NCBI GenBank assembly: GCA_907164885.2
Contig: OU015503.1
Location: forward strand, 69,547,280 to 69,611,279
Reading direction: 5' to 3'
From: Dolomedes plantarius
Taxonomy: Eukaryota; Arthropoda; Arachnida; Araneae; Dolomedidae
DNA: 64,000 bases
A model generated the notes under the pieces. The model did not search any database, was not told the DNA's origin, and saw nothing but the letters and a program-made list of their open reading frames with translations. The position numbers were made by a program, and so were the translations under genes. Shown here piece by piece: positions 60,258 to 64,000 of the stretch (the stretch's first letter is position 1; the number at the start of each line of letters is the position of its first letter).

Positions 60258-61061
60258 AAGTTAGTTAAAGAACGTAAAAGTGACCACTCCCCTTAAGGGG
60301 AGTGGTCACTTTTAAGTACCTTTAAAAGTATCATTTTTGGACCTATGCTGGATTGTATGTACTACTCATGATTTTTGCTTGATTTACAAGAAATTTTTTG
60401 AGTAACTGCCTATAATACTGTTTATTATATATGCAATATTTCAAGGTAATTAATAAAAAATAAAATGATTTTTTATGCATAAAAAGTGAATATTTTTTTA
60501 AAATCGAGCATTTTGCAGTCAACTACTGTGCGCATTCTATCAAAATAAATTATTAAGTTACATTAATAATTGCTTACTATATGTGATTACAACACTTTAG
60601 ACAACAAAATCTACCAAAATTTTTGAACCTTAATATATTTTAATTTTTAAAGAATTTTTTATAAGCTTTTACTCAGTCATTTTTGAAATTTCTAATTAAA
60701 AATAGCACGTACTAAAAGGTTTTAATATATTTTAGAATAATGTTGCTGGATATTGTTGCCTGAAGTATTGTAATCACATATAGTAAAAAATTACTAATGT
60801 ACCTTGATAATTTATTTTGACAGAATGCGCACAGTAGTTGACTGCAAAATGCTCGATTTTTAAAAAAAATTCACTTTTTATGCATATAAAGTCATTTTTA
60901 TTAATTACCTTGAAAAATTGCATCTATAATAAACAATATTATAGGCAGTTACTCAAAAAATTTCATATAAATCAAGATTAATTCATGAGTAGTACATACA
61001 ATCGAACATAGGTCTAAAAATGATACTTTTAAAGGTACGTAAAAGTGACCACACCCCTTAA
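60258..61061. mobile_element. Long-arm palindromic MITE at TTAA, nested in the P element
   Basis: The element proper is 60297-61057 between TTAA at 60293-60296 and 61058-61061. Left GGGGAGTGGTCACTTTTAAG and right (complement) GGGGTGTGGTCACTTTTACG begin arms of about 370 bases that meet near 60680, so almost the whole element is one inverted repeat. Just left of the first TTAA is the mirror image of the end (AAAAGTGACCACTCCCC), making a perfect 38-base palindrome at 60276-60313. This suggests two copies abutting head-to-head or a duplicated end. Confidence 0.85.
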
Positions 61062-61922
61062 GTAAATAAGTTTTCATTGTATGATAAGCAATGTTGTTAC
61101 TAGAAATGCTTATGCAAAATCTGCGTACAAAATCTGCTTATGCAATAAAATGCGTACTTTGTGAAAATTCAAAAATATAGCTGATTTGTCCTTGTCAAAG
61201 TTATTTGTTTTTTTCTTTTTAATTCGCTGAAAAAATTTGTAATCACTAATTTACCAACTTGACGATTATACCTCCGGTTTTAAAAAGTGTAATCTGAGAT
61301 GCTTTGACTGATTTTTTTTTCCAAAGGAAGATATTTTAAAGTATTGTCTGATTAAATACAGAATTGACTTCCTATTTTATTAGTCCTGAAAAGAATTTAT
61401 TTGTGATTGATAGAAAATGTTACTTTTCTACTATGTGTGTGTGTGTGTTTTGGTTAATCAGTATTATTTCTCACATTTTTTTTCCATAAGAGATTATGAA
61501 CAATGATAAAAAACTTTCTTCACAATTCTTTTCTGTAATTTCATTTCCTTAATTATTAAATTATTACAAAATTCTGAACTAATTTATTCTGAAACCAATA
61601 CACAATTATTCTGAAAAAGTTTATTTACTCATTTCCTTTAAGAATTTTATTGAATTGTAGCAAAAAAAGCACTTGAAATAAAGATTTTGAATGAAAATAA
61701 AAAATTGTTAAATTTAATAAATAAATTCATATTAAATACGCACTAAAATAAAACAACTTGTTTTCGCTAGGAAAAATACGAAAAATCCATATTAAAGCGT
61801 ATGGTTGTCCGTGTCTAAGCCGCCCGCTAGTGCACGCGAGCGCCCTCTAGTGGCGGCGACAAAAAGGAAGACACATTTTTAACACTGAGCTGCTCCTCCT
61901 TCTGTAGCTTCATGTTTAGAGC

Positions 61923-63472
61923 AACTAGGAGAGTCTTGGTTTACCCTTCTCTTTGCAACGCTAGAGTCGATCTATGAGTCCGGGACACATTTAAAAAAAA
62001 AAAAAATTATTTATTGAGTTAAAATTCTGAATTTTTTTGTGATGGTTAATCATATAATTTGTAAACAAAATCACATCATAAAACTTCTCAAAATCTTTTT
62101 TAAAAAATTTAAAAATTTTAAAAAAAGTGGGGAATTTAAAATTGTTATAACTCGAAATATTATTTGTCGAATTTCAGTTCTTCTTCATTTAATTAAACAG
62201 AAATATATAAGTTTGAATTTCGATTCAGCATTTTTTTAAATATTAATTTTTAAAAAAATAAAATATTTGTATTAAAAATTACAAAAAAAAATGATGTGAC
62301 ATTTTTAAAAAATCATATTTTCAAAAGTATATATGTTTTTCAAATTTCGTGAATCCAAATTAAAGTAAAATAGTTAAAAAAGACATGTTCCAAGTTTCAA
62401 CCATTTATCTTTAACGGTTCTTGACTTATAACAATTTAAAGACGAGAAATGGCGAAAATACCCATCATGCATTAAAACGCACTTACAGGTTTATACAACG
62501 ATTGGCTACTATTAGAATGTTGAAAAAAAAAATAATTTATCCTGTTCTAATTAAGATAGAAACGTGATTTAAACGTCATTTTAAGAGTAAAAGAACACAG
62601 AAATTTTTAATGTAATAAATTGCTTTCGAAAATTCGAACAATTTTGTGTCATGTTAAATACCTTCAACTTTAACTTTAAATTTAATTTTTAATTTACCAC
62701 AAAATTCAGCAAAATCCGATAGATGGCGGCAGAGGGGCTTATAGAACACCTTCTCTCCGCTGAGAGAAGGTTTTAGCCGTTGGCTTACATGACGCTACAG
62801 AGCTTCATGCTATTCCCCCATGATAGGAAATCGCACAGCCACGTGGGACGCTTATATGCGCAGTGGAGATCGATTGGGGGTAGACTGCGCATTAGAAACA
62901 TTGAAAATATTTATAGTACCGAGACCATTCTTCTCGTGAACCCACCTTGATATTTCTTTTTTCCCAGCGGAATTCTGCAATCAACTCGTTACGATTTGTA
63001 TAACCCTGAAGAGGGCCTTTTTTTTCCCCTTTGCTGAGGGCCACCTATCCTAATCTTGTTAATTGATCTTCCTGTCTCTTGTCTTAAAATTAACTATATT
63101 AAATTATTCTCTTATTCTTGCTACAAGTTTATCTACTTATTCTTAAATTTCCCCTACCCTTCAACTTATGAAGGTGTCAAATTTTAAATGTACTACTTTG
63201 ATAGTAATTTTACTCGTAATTAATGCCTTTAAATTTTAACTATTGAGCACATTATCATTGATTACATTACATCTTGCGTACAGGAGTTAAAACCTGATGG
63301 TCAAGGAACTCCAATCATCACTCAATTCTGCTCAGTCTCGGGAACAGTGGCCGTCAACGGTGGGCGGTGTCTCGGGTTCCGGGTTCTGCCCTTCTCGGCA
63401 GGAAGGCGGTGCGTAATCGGGATAACTGATTAATGTCACCGGCAGCCCAGTAAATAAATTTTACGTGCGTAT

Positions 63473-63518
<46 letters not shown>

Positions 63519-64000
63519 TCAAACTTCAGATATTTCTTATGCCAATTAAGGAGAATTAGTACTTATAGTATCATTTCTAAAAATATTTATGCATGTCTAG
63601 GTTCATATGTTTGTTTGATTTTTAAAATCAAAATTTCAAACTGCTTGAGAATTTATGTGAGGGGTGAATTTACGTCATTTCATAAGGCTTTGCTGGCTGA
63701 TGCTAAGTTATATTTAACGGTTTTGTGCATATAGTTTGTTAAAGATAAATTATCAGACAAGGGGGGGAGAAAGGAAATTTTTAAAAAAATTTAATATCGA
63801 GTTCGCAGTACAGTTTGTGTAGTACATAGTTGGGTCAAAGATTGTAAGTGGACAGCAGTCTGCGACAACCAAGTATTAATTTTCCTTATATTAATGTATT
63901 AAATGTTTGCAAAGAAAAACAATTGCCATCTGCACTTGTATTAACAAAAATTTTAATTAAAAATCATTATCCATTACCTAAAAAAATTAAAGGTATATTT
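61923..64000. other. Intergenic DNA with small structures
   Basis: A hairpin ACCTTCTCTC/GAGAGAAGGT lies at 62750-62773. CATGACGCTACAGAG near 62788, one base off the P-element terminus start, may be a relic end. A GC-rich unidentified segment occupies 63290-63460, with a poly(T) run of about 36 bases at 63477-63513. No gene recognised. Confidence 0.4.

Larger units (their letters stand above)
59808..61914 (+). mobile_element. P-type DNA element, non-autonomous (2.1 kb)
   Basis: Perfect 19-bp terminal repeats CATGAAGCTACAGAAGGAG at 59808-59826 and inverted at 61896-61914. Perfect 8-bp target duplications TTTAGAGC at 59800-59807 and 61915-61922. Subterminal inverted repeats TAGAGGGCGC at 59883-59892 and inverted at 61840-61849. 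An 8-bp duplication, termini beginning CATGA, subterminal inverted repeats and a THAP-type first exon together indicate the P superfamily. The transposase catalytic region is absent. A TTAA MITE occupies the intron. Confidence 0.85.

Noticed and set aside
63477..63513. Poly(A) tail of a minus-strand retrogene
   Set aside because: Sequence on the 5' side (above 63513) has no coding or LINE-like content and there is no target duplication that I can see.

Overview
The window is eukaryotic and AT-rich, and I recognise no complete host gene in it. The repeat content (Tc1/mariner, hAT, P and Helitron DNA elements, tRNA-derived SINEs, a Jockey-like LINE tail, and a Ty3/gypsy element whose gag is of the type I associate with spiders and other chelicerates) points to an arthropod, most likely a spider. 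The species is an inference only. Nearly all real signal is mobile DNA, much of it nested, separated by AT-rich sequence and long (TA)n microsatellites.

Layout. 1-4 kb: AT-rich DNA with one small plausible coding exon (1279-1551). 4.0-6.9 kb: a hAT-type element with a perfect 8-bp target duplication that has taken in two Helitrons and a LINE-tail-like repeat. 7-10 kb: a TIR element split by a TTAA-type MITE, then a decayed rosa-like (DD41D) mariner. 12.4-14.5 kb: a Tc1 (DD34E) element with one frameshift, a SINE piece and a MITE. 15.4-18.2 kb: a 29-bp minisatellite, a triplicated block with a 48-bp array seeded from a transposon end, and an internal-deletion derivative of the same mariner-like element. 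18.7-29 kb: a MITE, a SINE, a 130-bp satellite, CA/TA-rich repeats, a 300-bp tandem block and a Helitron.

30.3-35.1 kb: the best-preserved element, a 4.77-kb Ty3/gypsy retrotransposon on the minus strand. It has two LTRs, a 4-bp target duplication, gag, and a pol with intact protease, RT, RNase H and integrase motifs. Gag and pol are in different frames and overlap at a textbook -1 frameshift signal: heptamer GGGAAAC, 5-nt spacer, 7-bp GC-rich stem.

35.6-54.7 kb: MITEs, a second rosa-like copy with different lesions, four more Helitrons (several abutting long TA arrays), three SINEs, and a nested 1.7-kb TIR element holding a SINE and two hAT insertions with exact 8-bp duplications. 56-57.3 kb: a mariner relic and a GC-rich island. 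59.8-61.9 kb: a 2.1-kb P-type element with 19-bp TIRs, subterminal inverted repeats and an exact 8-bp target duplication. It carries a THAP-like first exon with a splice donor, and its intron is invaded by a palindromic TTAA MITE.

I see no host pathway, CRISPR array or prokaryote-type operon. The most informative items are the frameshift signal, the P element and the transposon-seeded satellite.
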